Shown: positions 6,413-16,400 of the stretch, one piece after another
Position numbering within the stretch: the first letter of the stretch is position 1
How the letters are laid out: the number at the start of each line of letters is the position of its first letter
Assembly (NCBI GenBank): GCA_016868815.1
Contig: VGFQ01000008.1
Coordinates: 1 to 64,000 of the forward strand
DNA length: 64,000 nucleotides
Direction of reading: 5' to 3'
DNA from: Bacteroidota bacterium
GTDB taxonomy: Bacteria; Bacteroidota; Bacteroidia; Chitinophagales; Chitinophagaceae
The notes under the pieces: generated by a model
Told to the model about the DNA's origin: nothing
Seen by the model: only the letters and a program-made list of their open reading frames with translations
The model's database searches: none
Made by a program: the position numbers and the translations under genes

Positions 6413-8957
6413 TCCCAGCAACATTCGGGTTAGAGACTAGGTTCGCCATCAGCCGATAGGCGCCGGGTACGCCCGCCGGCAGCTGTCGGAAAAAGACGAG
6501 CCCCGTATAGATGAAACGCCCCTTGCCATAGGGGGCAACGACAAGGCTGCCCATCTGGTCGCTGCCTTCGCCAGGGTCGCGCATGCCTAGCACGGCCGTA
6601 TAGCCCTTGATCGGCATGGCCGCGAAATAAATGCCGCGCTCCTGCACCCAGCCATCGAAGTCGGCTGCCGTAATGCGGTTCGGCCATTGCAGCACAGGGT
6701 GCTCGGGTGCTAGGAAGGTCACAGCAGCCTGCTCATCGGTGGTGCGGTTGCGGGAGATGGAAAAGTCAAAAGGGCCTATGCGGGAGCGGATGGGCCCTGA
6801 GAAGCTGTTAGTGTTGTACTGTACGACGAGGTTGCCGCCACCCCGCACGTATTCCATGAGGACCTCATGCCTTGCGTTCAGCCATTCATGCACGTTGTAA
6901 GCGCGGATGCCTGTGACAACCGCATCGTAACCTTGCAACCGGCGGATATCCATGTCGTCTTCCCCCAGGTAAGTCACTTCAAAGCCCAGCTCCAAGAGGG
7001 CCTCCGGGACTTTGTCGCCGGCCCCCCGGACATATCCAATGCGGCGGCCGGCGGTGGCGACGGGGATGTTCAGCACCGTGAGGCCATCAGGATAGAAGTA
7101 TCGGACGGTGGGGATATGATCGTATTGTATCTGTGCGAGGGCGAGCCCCTTGTCCTTGCCGGTATGGGCTTGCTGGAATGCAATGCCGGCAAACAGCCGA
7201 TCCTTCATGCGGTCTCCCATCGCCTGATTGCTGACGGCAAGGGGGTAGTCGCGTGACTGTCCGCGGTTTAAGCGGAAGGCGGTGTCCGTCACCGATGATG
7301 CATGGCTGCCATAGCGGTATTCAAGGTGCGCCTTCGTGGTAGGGATGCGGGTGTAGGCGGTGGCCGTGAGGGTGAAGTCGCGCACCCGTTTTTCTCCTTT
7401 TCGGAAAAGCATCACGCCGGGAGAGGTGTTCACACTGACGGATGGGACGACGAAGAGCGGCTGGAAGAGCTCCCCTTTCACGGGGTCGGTACTTTTATAT
7501 AGCAATGGCTTCTCGAAGCGGATGGAAGTCCCTTCGACTTCGATGTCGAATCGCACGGTATAGGCAGGTGGCCCTTCTGCCTTTCCGATGAGTGACGGAT
7601 CACTGACCTGGAAGGAGCCTTTGTCCATCTCCTCCACCAGCCAATACGGCTGTGAGAGGGGCTTCTCAGGCGAGACGTGTATCCGCAGCGGGAGAGAGAT
7701 GGGACGGTTGTTGGGCAGGGGGCGGGCGATGGATGTGTTAAGCCCTTCCAGCGAAGCCTTATCCCAACGGGCACGAATACCCGAACGCAGGATGGCGGTG
7801 AGTGTGAGCGACAGGCTGTCGTCGCGTACTGCATAGGGCTCGGCCGTGGCGGCCTCGAGGTGCATGCCGGCGGCAGCCTCTAGGAGTTCAGAGGCTTCTT
7901 TGAGCTTCTGGTCGCGCCAGACGGAAGGAGGCAGCGCCTCTATGGCCTGGTACAGACGGACCAGCCCGGCGACAGAGGCAGAGGGGTCTGTATAGGAGAA
8001 GCCGCGCACCAGGGCCTCCACCTGGGCGGCGATGGCAGCGCCGCCCTCTAGCCGCTGCCAGCCTGTGTTGACGCCGTCAAGCAGGTCGTTGGCAGGGACC
8101 TCTCCGAGGACAGGGATGAAGTATTCTGTCTGACTGCCGCGGGAGGAGGCGGAGCCGAAGCCCTGGCTGCGGTGCTGGCTGCGGCTCTCGGCGGAGATCT
8201 CACCGAGGCTGCGGCCCAGCAGCGGCAGGAAGCCGCCTACATCGAGGCGGAACTGATTTTCGGCCGTGGTGTTGGCACCGCCAAAGTTGAAAGTATTCCA
8301 TAGGAGGCGTTTGGCCTGCCAGGGCTTGACGCCATGCTGGAACTGTTCCGGAAAGCGTTTGGGGTCGGCCGCGGCGAGGAAGGCTTCCCTTGCCAGCACG
8401 CCGGAGGCGGAGTGGTGGCCATGGCCGGCACGGGCATCTTCCGGAAAGCGCGTCACGATGACATCTGGCTGGAAGCGGCGGATTACCCAGACAACATCTG
8501 CCAGGATTTTCTCATGCCCCCAGGTCTGCAGGGCCTCTTCGGTACTCTTGCAAAAGCCGAAGTCGAAGGCCCGTGTGAAAAACTGTTCGGCGCCGTCGAT
8601 GCGGCGGGCGGCGAGGAGTTCCTGCGTGCGGATAATGCCGAGCTCGACGCCCTGCTCGTCGCCGATGAGGTTCTGTCCACCGTCGCCGCGCGTCATGGAG
8701 AGATAGCCAGCACGATACTGCCGGTCGCGGGCGAGGTAGGCGAGCAGCCTTGTGTTCTCATCGTCGGGGTGAGCTGCCACATAGAGCACCGAGCCGAGGA
8801 CATTGAGCTGGCGCAGCCGGTGGGCGATCTCAGAACTTGTCATCGGCCGGGGCGCCTGAGCCAGGGCCGACCCGCAGGCCCAACAGCCCAGCCAGCAGAT
8901 GAACAGCCAGCGGCCCTTGGAGAAGGAGGGGCGAGAATATGTCTTATATCCTAGCAT
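6396..8957 (-). CDS. Secreted PIG-L family deacetylase (large, multidomain)
   Basis: 853 residues. A basic, hydrophobic leader (to about residue 34, ending ALAQ) directs export. The catalytic PIG-L/LmbE domain spans about 45-270, with the zinc motif AHPDDE at 62-67 and HGHH at about 179-182; these provide two His and the catalytic Asp. The remaining 550 residues are a Bacteroidota-type C-terminal extension with a beta-sandwich region (about 400-620) and a final domain resembling a class I glutamine amidotransferase-like fold (about 640-845, GYDAVVTGIRAYN). PIG-L enzymes remove N-acetyl groups from GlcNAc-type sugars; the actual substrate is unknown. It lies 21 nt downstream of the M14 peptidase gene and upstream of the symporter in one operon. 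Confidence 0.9.
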   Translation of the reverse strand: MLGYKTYSRPSFSKGRWLFICWLGCWACGSALAQAPRPMTSSEIAHRLRQLNVLGSVLYVAAHPDDENTRLLAYLARDRQYRAGYLSMTRGDGGQNLIGDEQGVELGIIRTQELLAARRIDGAEQFFTRAFDFGFCKSTEEALQTWGHEKILADVVWVIRRFQPDVIVTRFPEDARAGHGHHSASGVLAREAFLAAADPKRFPEQFQHGVKPWQAKRLLWNTFNFGGANTTAENQFRLDVGGFLPLLGRSLGEISAESRSQHRSQGFGSASSRGSQTEYFIPVLGEVPANDLLDGVNTGWQRLEGGAAIAAQVEALVRGFSYTDPSASVAGLVRLYQAIEALPPSVWRDQKLKEASELLEAAAGMHLEAATAEPYAVRDDSLSLTLTAILRSGIRARWDKASLEGLNTSIARPLPNNRPISLPLRIHVSPEKPLSQPYWLVEEMDKGSFQVSDPSLIGKAEGPPAYTVRFDIEVEGTSIRFEKPLLYKSTDPVKGELFQPLFVVPSVSVNTSPGVMLFRKGEKRVRDFTLTATAYTRIPTTKAHLEYRYGSHASSVTDTAFRLNRGQSRDYPLAVSNQAMGDRMKDRLFAGIAFQQAHTGKDKGLALAQIQYDHIPTVRYFYPDGLTVLNIPVATAGRRIGYVRGAGDKVPEALLELGFEVTYLGEDDMDIRRLQGYDAVVTGIRAYNVHEWLNARHEVLMEYVRGGGNLVVQYNTNSFSGPIRSRIGPFDFSISRNRTTDEQAAVTFLAPEHPVLQWPNRITAADFDGWVQERGIYFAAMPIKGYTAVLGMRDPGEGSDQMGSLVVAPYGKGRFIYTGLVFFRQLPAGVPGAYRLMANLVSNPNVAGNGEKK

Positions 8958-8978
8958 ATTGCAATAGATGAAGGTGGA

Positions 8979-11513
8979 TTATTGCCCGACCAGGAAAAGA
9001 GCGTTGGCAAGCAGCAACTTTCCGTTTTCCCAGAACCCACGGAAGATAGGGTCATCCGCGAGAAATACAATTTGCCCGGCACCCATCGGTAAGGAACCGA
9101 TCAGCAGCCCATCTTTCAGACGCTCCCGCACCTTGATACCGGCAAACCCGCTCACAAGGCCTTCCTTCCCCAGCATACCGACATTCCATCCAGCGTCCCG
9201 GAAGGGCTCGTAGAGGTTGGCGTCTTGCCGAAGGGTGAAATAATGGGGTGGGTAGCCAAAGGCCAGGGGATGTGAGTTGTCCAATGCCAGGCGGTAGATG
9301 GCTCCTGGGATTGCGTTGCGGAGGGCGTCCCGTTCCCGGTCGGCAAAGCGGCGCAGACTGTCGCCTTCCGAGCGGCTACGGGCGGACTCGTCACGCCTGG
9401 ACTTCAGGCCCCAGTCGAGCCCCGAAAGCTGGGCCACGGCATTCTCCAGGGCGATGAGTTTTCCGCCTTTACGGATCCATTCGCGCAAGGGCTCTGCCGA
9501 CGTCTTGTCGGACAGGAGCTTGTAGTTGCCATCGGGGAAGATCAGCACGTCGAACCCTTCCAGCCTGACCGAGGGAAGGTCCTGCACCTGGAGGATGGTG
9601 GCGGGATATCGCAGCTCCTGGTCCAGCCAATGCCATAGTTCTCCAAAGCCATTGGCGACGACCCCTTCACCCGCCAGCAGTGCGATGCGGGGAGCCTTCA
9701 GGGGCCGGACATCGCCGCTGCCCAGGTCATGCCCTTCTTCCACCAGTGCCGTGCGGATGGGGATGATCTCCTGGCCGCCTTCTGCCAGGAGGCCCGCAGC
9801 CTGGGCGATGCGTTCGCCAAGGGCCATGCCGGTGAGGCGGTTGGCTGCGCGTGTGACGAGCAGTGTGCCGCGGTCGAAGGACCGGCCTTCCACGCGGAAA
9901 GCTGCCTGCGCGGAGCGGATGCGGAGGCCAGACTGCAGCAGGCGTGCCAACAGCCTAGCAGTACCCATGTCGCGCCATGGGATGGCATAGGCCGTTGCTG
10001 CCTCCGTGGGAGAGAGTGGTAAGAAGGCACGGGAAGCTTGCGGGTCTGTCAAGCCCGGGAGGGGCTTTTCCCGCACGGCATAGGCATCGACGCCCCAGGC
10101 ATAGGGAAGAGCCCAGGCGGTGATGTCGTAGGTGGCGGAGTCACTCAGCCGGGCCTGTGGCTCCATCAGAACTTTCAGCAAGGTGCCGCGGGGCTGCTGC
10201 ACTGGCACGAGGATGTCGCCGGCGGACATGTCAAACGTTTCTTCCTTCCCGCTGGCGTAACGAAAGCCCTTGCCGTTGGCAGCTGCCTGAGCCATCCCGT
10301 AACGGATGCGGTTGCGCTCGAAGAGGTCTAGCAGCCGTTGCAGGTGTGCGGGAGAACTTCCCTGCTGCCGGATGAGGTAGTAGCGGGTCGCCCCGCTAGC
10401 GGGCTCTGCGAGGGCGCTGGAGAAGAAGGCCTTGTATTCCTGCCGGAGGCGGACGGCCGTGCGCACCGAGGTCTCCAAGGTCGAGAGGCCAGTGGACACA
10501 TGATGGGTGAGGCGTTGCAGCAGGGTGAGGGTGTCGCCGTCGGGCAAGGCCACCGCACGCGCGGCGCGGGAGCCGCCGCCCTGTTCGAAGGTCATACCGA
10601 TGGCGCCGTTATAGATCGGATAGGTGTCACCGTAGGAGGGATAGAGGAGGTCGAAGCGTTCGCGAGTAAAGAAGAGCCAGCCTTCCTTGTCGAAGTAGGA
10701 GGCGTTGTTTTTTCCGATGAGCCGTTGGAATTCCCGCTGCCAAGGGGTGATGACTTCATGATAGGGTTCGGCGGCCGGCGCAAAATAGTAGGGTGAGGTG
10801 GGGCTTTGTTCGTGGAAGTCGACGTGCACCTGCGGCATCCAGTCAAGGTATAGTTTCATGCGCTGCTGCGTCTCGAGTTGTGACTGCCAGGCCCAGTCGC
10901 GGTTCAGGTCAAAATAGTAATGGTTCACGCGTCCGCCAGGCCAGGGCTCCCGGTGCTCCCGGCTCTGCGGGTCGGCGTCGGGCTGCGAGCCAGAGACGCT
11001 GTTGACCCAGTTGACATATCGATCGCGCCCATCGGGGTTGATGCAGGGGTCGATGACGACGATGGCCTTTTGGAGCCATTCGGTGGCGCGGGCGTCGGAG
11101 CCGTCGAGCAGGGAGTAGAGGGTGCGCATGGCCGCCTCGCTGGAGGAGGGCTCATTGCCATGGACGTTGTAGCTGAGCCATACGATGATGGGCCTGTCGG
11201 CAGCAGGCCTGCCGGCTTCGAGGCCCGCCATGCGAAGGTTGTCGTGACGGATCTCTTCCAGCTGGCGGAGGTTGTCGGCCGACGACAGGAAGGCCAGCAG
11301 CAGCGGCCGGCCTTCATTCGTAAGGCCATAAGGTTTAAGCAACACTTGCTGGCTCATGGCGCTGGCCACGTGTCGGAAGTAGTCTACGATCTGGTGGTGG
11401 CGGGTATAGCGGCTGCCGAGGGGATAGCCGAGGAAATCGTCGGGAGAACGCAGCGTAGGCTGGGCGGAAAGTTGCACCAGCGGGAGCAGGCAGGACAAGA
11501 GCAAGGTTCGCAT
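8979..11513 (-). CDS. Secreted M14 zinc carboxypeptidase
   Basis: About 844 residues from the ATG at 11513; an ATG two codons earlier (11519) is also possible. The signal peptide is MRTLLLSCLLPLVQLSA. The M14 domain covers about 30-360: SYNVHGNEPSSSEAA supplies the HxxE zinc ligands, DPCINPDGRDRY the substrate-binding region, HVDFHEQSP the third zinc ligand region, and MTFEQGGG contains the expected catalytic Glu. The C-terminal half carries a glutamine-amidotransferase-like region (VLIFPDGNYKLL, about 680-700), common in Bacteroidota M14 proteins. It should trim peptides in the periplasm or outside the cell. First gene of the run with PIG-L, two microproteins and the symporter. Confidence 0.9.
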   Translation of the reverse strand: MRTLLLSCLLPLVQLSAQPTLRSPDDFLGYPLGSRYTRHHQIVDYFRHVASAMSQQVLLKPYGLTNEGRPLLLAFLSSADNLRQLEEIRHDNLRMAGLEAGRPAADRPIIVWLSYNVHGNEPSSSEAAMRTLYSLLDGSDARATEWLQKAIVVIDPCINPDGRDRYVNWVNSVSGSQPDADPQSREHREPWPGGRVNHYYFDLNRDWAWQSQLETQQRMKLYLDWMPQVHVDFHEQSPTSPYYFAPAAEPYHEVITPWQREFQRLIGKNNASYFDKEGWLFFTRERFDLLYPSYGDTYPIYNGAIGMTFEQGGGSRAARAVALPDGDTLTLLQRLTHHVSTGLSTLETSVRTAVRLRQEYKAFFSSALAEPASGATRYYLIRQQGSSPAHLQRLLDLFERNRIRYGMAQAAANGKGFRYASGKEETFDMSAGDILVPVQQPRGTLLKVLMEPQARLSDSATYDITAWALPYAWGVDAYAVREKPLPGLTDPQASRAFLPLSPTEAATAYAIPWRDMGTARLLARLLQSGLRIRSAQAAFRVEGRSFDRGTLLVTRAANRLTGMALGERIAQAAGLLAEGGQEIIPIRTALVEEGHDLGSGDVRPLKAPRIALLAGEGVVANGFGELWHWLDQELRYPATILQVQDLPSVRLEGFDVLIFPDGNYKLLSDKTSAEPLREWIRKGGKLIALENAVAQLSGLDWGLKSRRDESARSRSEGDSLRRFADRERDALRNAIPGAIYRLALDNSHPLAFGYPPHYFTLRQDANLYEPFRDAGWNVGMLGKEGLVSGFAGIKVRERLKDGLLIGSLPMGAGQIVFLADDPIFRGFWENGKLLLANALFLVGQ

Positions 11514-11545
11514 ACACATCCGTTGCAGTGGAGCGTGAAAGTACT

Positions 11546-11553
11546 CAAAGATG
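11546..11553 (-). promoter_or_regulatory. Candidate -7 element for the M14 peptidase operon
   Basis: CATCTTTG on the minus strand differs from TAnnTTTG at one base and lies 32 nt before the ATG at 11513 (26 nt before the one at 11519). Confidence 0.3.
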
Positions 11554-11592
11554 GCAAGATGTGATGGGCATCGGCCCTTTCACTGTTTGAAC

Positions 11593-11600
11593 TATTTTTA
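11593..11600 (+). promoter_or_regulatory. Candidate -7 element for the gamma-glutamyltransferase gene
   Basis: TATTTTTA, one base from TAnnTTTG, lies only 4 nt before the ATG at 11605, so the transcript would be leaderless or nearly so. Confidence 0.35.
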
Positions 11601-11604
11601 CCCT

Positions 11605-13332
11605 ATGAGCACCCTCCGCACGACCCTTGCCGCCTGGCTTTCCCTAGCATGCCTCTTCCTTTGCCAGCCTTCCCGCACGCATGCCCAGGTGGATGCGTTC
11701 CGTTATAGCATCCAAAAGCACGCCACCGGCAGCCAGGGCGCCGTCGCCTCAGCCCATCCGCTCGCCAGCCGGGTGGGACTGGAAGTGCTGAAGAGTGGCG
11801 GCAATGCCGTCGATGCGGCCATTGCCGTCCAGCTGGCCCTGGCCGTCGTCTACCCCGGGGCCGGCAACCTCGGTGGCGGAGGCTTCCTGGTGGCACAGAT
11901 GTCCGATGGCAGAAGCCTTGCCATCGACTACCGCGAGAAGGCGCCGGGCCGCGCGCACCGCGACATGTACCTCGACAGCGCCGGCAATGCCAACACCTCA
12001 CTCAGCCAGCACGCACACCTCGCGGGAGGCGTGCCCGGCACCGTGGCAGGACTCTTCGCCTCGCACCGGCATGCGCGGCTGCCCTTCAAGGAACTCATAG
12101 CACCCGCCATAGCCCTGGCAGAACTGGGCTTCGCCGTCACCGCCGCCGAGGCATCCTCCCTCAACGGACACCGCAGCTCCTTTCTGAAGTATAGCACCCG
12201 CCCCACCGCACTCGTGAAGCCATCCCCCTGGCAGGCGGGCGACACCCTCCGGCAGCCGGAGCTGGCAGCGACGCTGCGCCGCATCCGCGACCAGGGCGCC
12301 AAAGGGTTCTATGAGGGAGAGACGGCCCGCCTCATCGTAGAAGAGATGCAGCGGGGCAATGGACTCATCACCTACGAAGACCTCAAAGCCTATGAGGCAA
12401 GCGTACGCAAGGCCGTAGCATTCGCTTACAGAGGCTATGGCATCGTCAGCATGCCGCTGCCCAGCAGCGGCGGACTCATCCTCCAGCAATGCCTGGGGAT
12501 GCTCGAGAAATACGACCTCCGGAGCATGGGCTTCCACACGCCCGCATCGGTGCAACTCATCACAGAGACGGAACGAAGGGCTTATGCCGACAGGGCGGAA
12601 TTCCTCGGCGACACCGACTTCGTCAAAGTACCTGTCAAGACACTCGTCAGCGCCGACTACCTCGCCACCCGTATGAAAGACTACCAACCGAACAAGGCAG
12701 GCAGCAGCCAGCGGACGAAGCCGGGGAACATACGGCCCGAGAGTGAAGAGACCACCCATCTCTCCGTGGCCGACCGCTGGGGCAACGTCGTTGCCGTCAC
12801 TACTACCCTCAACGGCGGCTATGGATCGCACACCGTCATCGGCGGGGCCGGCTTCTTGCTTAACAACGAAATGGACGACTTCAGCGTCAAACCCGGCGTG
12901 CCCAACATGTACGGCGCCCTCGGCACCGAGGCCAACGCCATCGCCCCCGGCAAGCGCATGCTCAGCTCAATGACGCCTACCATCGTACTCAAAGAAGGAA
13001 AGCCATTCTTAGTCGTCGGCACACCCGGTGGCACGACCATCCCTACCTCCGTGCTGCAGACCATCGTCAACATCCTCGACTTCGACCTCGGCACGAAGGA
13101 TGCCGTCGACAAACCCAAGTTTCATCACCAATGGCAGCCCGACGTCGTAGCCGTAGAGGCCACCTTCCCAGAGGCCGTCACGAAAGAACTGCAGGCCATG
13201 GGGTATACCATCACAAAGCGCGGACAGATCGGGCGGACGGAGGTCATCCGCATCGAACGCGACAAACAGCGAACACTCAAGCTAGAAGCCGTGGCCGACG
13301 CACGGGGCGACGACCATGCGGAAGCCTATTGA
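11605..13332 (+). CDS. ggt: Gamma-glutamyltransferase (glutathione hydrolase)
   Basis: 575 residues starting at the ATG at 11605; an earlier in-frame ATG at 11551 lacks a signal sequence and overlaps the promoter. The signal peptide is MSTLRTTLAAWLSLACLFL. The large-subunit part has ASAHPLASRVGLEVLKSGGNAVDAA and NLGGGGFLV. Autocleavage should occur before the Thr of ETTHLSVAD (codon near 12754), which becomes the nucleophile of the small subunit; MPLPSSGG and SSMTPTIV are the other conserved motifs. The enzyme transfers or hydrolyses gamma-glutamyl groups of glutathione in the periplasm. Divergent from the M14 peptidase gene; both act on peptides. Confidence 0.95.
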   Translation: MSTLRTTLAAWLSLACLFLCQPSRTHAQVDAFRYSIQKHATGSQGAVASAHPLASRVGLEVLKSGGNAVDAAIAVQLALAVVYPGAGNLGGGGFLVAQMSDGRSLAIDYREKAPGRAHRDMYLDSAGNANTSLSQHAHLAGGVPGTVAGLFASHRHARLPFKELIAPAIALAELGFAVTAAEASSLNGHRSSFLKYSTRPTALVKPSPWQAGDTLRQPELAATLRRIRDQGAKGFYEGETARLIVEEMQRGNGLITYEDLKAYEASVRKAVAFAYRGYGIVSMPLPSSGGLILQQCLGMLEKYDLRSMGFHTPASVQLITETERRAYADRAEFLGDTDFVKVPVKTLVSADYLATRMKDYQPNKAGSSQRTKPGNIRPESEETTHLSVADRWGNVVAVTTTLNGGYGSHTVIGGAGFLLNNEMDDFSVKPGVPNMYGALGTEANAIAPGKRMLSSMTPTIVLKEGKPFLVVGTPGGTTIPTSVLQTIVNILDFDLGTKDAVDKPKFHHQWQPDVVAVEATFPEAVTKELQAMGYTITKRGQIGRTEVIRIERDKQRTLKLEAVADARGDDHAEAY

Positions 13333-13428
13333 ATGTCCCCCTAGGAAAAGAAGTCACAATGATAACGCCCAGGATCACCCTCCACATAGTATCCAGTCCT
13401 TTCACAAAAGGGATAGGCTTTCGTGCCG

Positions 13429-13436
13429 TACCTTTG
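13429..13436 (+). promoter_or_regulatory. Bacteroidota -7 element of tamB
   Basis: TACCTTTG, a perfect TAnnTTTG, lies 16 nt before the TTG start codon at 13453. Confidence 0.55.
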
Positions 13437-13452
13437 AAAGGAACCACTTGTT

Positions 13453-16400
13453 TTGCGCATACTGCTGAAAATATCAGCCTGGGTCATGGCCTCTATCCTG
13501 CTGCTCTTCGCAGCAGCCAACCTCGCAATCCGCACGGAATATGTGCAGAACCGGATCGTGAAAAAATCAGCCCTTCAGCTCACAGCCAGGCTGGGCACCG
13601 AAGTGAGGGTCGACAGGGTCAGCATCTCCCTCTTCAACCGTTTGTCGCTGCAAGGGCTGCTGGTACGAGACCTCCGAAAGGATACGCTGCTGTATATCGG
13701 TGACTGCAGCATTCGGCTGACCGACTGGTTCTTTCTGCACGACGAGACAGACATCCACTACCTCGGCTTACATGATGTGACGGTGCGAACCTACCGGCAA
13801 GACTCCGTCTGGAACTACCAGTTCCTGGCCGATGCATTCTCCTCCCCTAAGAAGAAAAAAGACACTGCCAGCCCCCGGCGGCCTTTGTTGCTGCAGCGCC
13901 TGGAGGTCAACCGCCTTCAGTTTACAGAAATCGACGGCTGGGCCGGCCGGAATACACATATCTCCGTTCGGCACCTCGACATGGATGCCGATAAGATCGA
14001 CTTCAACGATCGGAAAATATTCATCCACGAACTCGACCTCAAAGAGCCTCTCTACGCACTGGAAGATTACCCCGGACGCCGCCCCCCCAAGCCCCGTCCG
14101 GAAGAGAAGCAGGCAGCCCGGAAAGTCCAGGCACCACTACAGTGGAATCCCGACGGATGGGATATCCTGGCACATACCGTGTGCATCTCGAACGGCCGTT
14201 TCCGAGACGACCTGCGCATCGAGAAAAACCCAGCCCTCGAACGCGGAGTCCTCCCCTACTTCGACAACCGGCACCTCGACTTCTCAGATATTCACGCCGA
14301 GATCACCAACCTTGGATGGCTCAAAGACACGATCTCGGGCCACCTTCAGCTCAGCACCAACGAACGCAGCGGCCTAGAGATCGTCTATTGCGAGGCCGAC
14401 CTCAAACTGGATCCCACCGCCATGGCCTTCGACCAGCTCGAGATCCGCACTCCGCACTCATCCCTCAAAGAACGATTCGTCATGCGGTATGACGACTTCC
14501 TGAAGGATATGTCTGACTTCGAACGGAGCGTGCAGCTCGAAGGATCGTTCCAGAACAGCACCATTCGCCTGTCAGACCTGGCCTGCTTTGCGCCAGCCCT
14601 CAAAGGATGGGACCGCGATATCCGCCTCGCCGGACGTGTCACCGGCACCGTCGAAGACCTCACCGCTTCCGGGTTCAAGGCCAGCTACGGGCTCGACACC
14701 GAACTGGAAGGAGACCTGCACTTCCGGGGCCTTCCTGACCTGGACCGGACACGTATGCGCTTCCTGGGAAAACGACTGCATACGACGTACCGAGATGCCG
14801 TCTATTTTGTGCCAGCCCTGTCTGAAATACAATCCCCCAAGCTGTCCGCACTGCAAGCCCTGGACCTCGAAGGCAGTTATGACGGGACCTTTTCCGATTT
14901 CCACGTGGCGGGCCGTGCCAGCACCGCCCTTGGTGCTGCCCGCCTCGACATGACCATCCGCCTGCACCCATCCCAACCCGTCGAGTACGGCGGCCGCCTC
15001 GAGACCGACGCCTTCCAGCTAGGAAGGTTTCTAGCCATCGATGACATGGGGGAGCTGCAAGCCTCCGTGCAACTGCAGGGCCGCGGGTTGGACGCTCAGG
15101 CCCTCGCCAGCGTAGCCATCCGGGATGCCAGCCTGCAATATCGGAACTACGCATATCGCAACCTGTCGGCCACCGCGTCGTTGGCTGCGGGCAGGCTGAC
15201 ACTGAATGGAGAAATCGGCGACCGCAACCTCCAGGCCCTGTTCCGCGGAGGGATGGACCTCGACCGAGAAGACCCTGCCTACGACCTGGAGGCCGACGTC
15301 CGAGAGCTCAACGTCAACGGCACCGGACTCTCCCAGCGCAGCATGAGCCTCACCGGCGGCTTTGGCTTGCACCTTAAAGGGAAAGACATCGATACACTTC
15401 GCGGAGAGGCAGCCCTGCACAGCCTCTTCATCCGCACGCCCGACAAATCGTACAACTTTGAAGACCTGAGGTGGAAAGCAGAGATCGACAGCCGCGGCCG
15501 CCATATCTACGGCGGCAACCGCGACCTACAGATCCGCATGGACGGAGCCTTCCTCCTCAGCGACCTGCCGGGCGCCTTCACCAGCTTCCTCAGCCGCTAC
15601 TACCCCAACTATTTTGAAGCTCCCGCCACCGGCGCCCCAAGCCAGGAAATCCACTATTCACTGCAGCTAGGCGAAGTAGATCGCTACCTGCCGCTGCTCG
15701 GGCTGCAGCTCGGCGGGCTCGACCACAGCCAGCTGGAAGGGGAGATCGTACCAGCCCGGGACCTCTTCTCCCTCCGAGCCGCCATACCCGCCCTGCAGCT
15801 GGGAGACGTGCGCCTGCAATCCCTCGACATCCGCGCACGCGGTGATGCCGACAGCCTGCAGCTGTCGGCCCAAAGCCAACTGATCACAATCAATGACAGC
15901 CTCGAAATCCCCGGCACCGAACTCGATATCCGCGCAGGCGCCAACGTCTCCCGCCTCAGCCTCCGTACCACCGCCGGCCCCGGCATGAGCTCCGCCAGCC
16001 TCTCCGTCGCGGTCCAACACCTGCCCGATGGTGTCAAAGTGCTCTTCAACCCCTCCGCCATCGTCCTCAACGACAAGACCTGGCGGATCGACCGCAACGG
16101 AGAGCTCACCATCTCCCGCTCCTATATCGGCGCCAACGACATCCGCCTGGTCAACGGCCAGCAGGTCATCCAGGTATCCTCGCTGGCGCCCACGCTCGGC
16201 AAAACCAACGACATCCTCGTGACGCTGCAGAAAGTAAACCTGGGAGATCTGCTGCCATACGTCCTCAGCGAACCCCAGGTCGAAGGACTCACCAGCGGAG
16301 ACCTCACCATCGAAGACCCCTACGGAAAACTCAACATCTACCTCAACGCCCAAACGGAACAGACACGCTTTGAAGGCGACTCCATCGGCATCATCTCCCT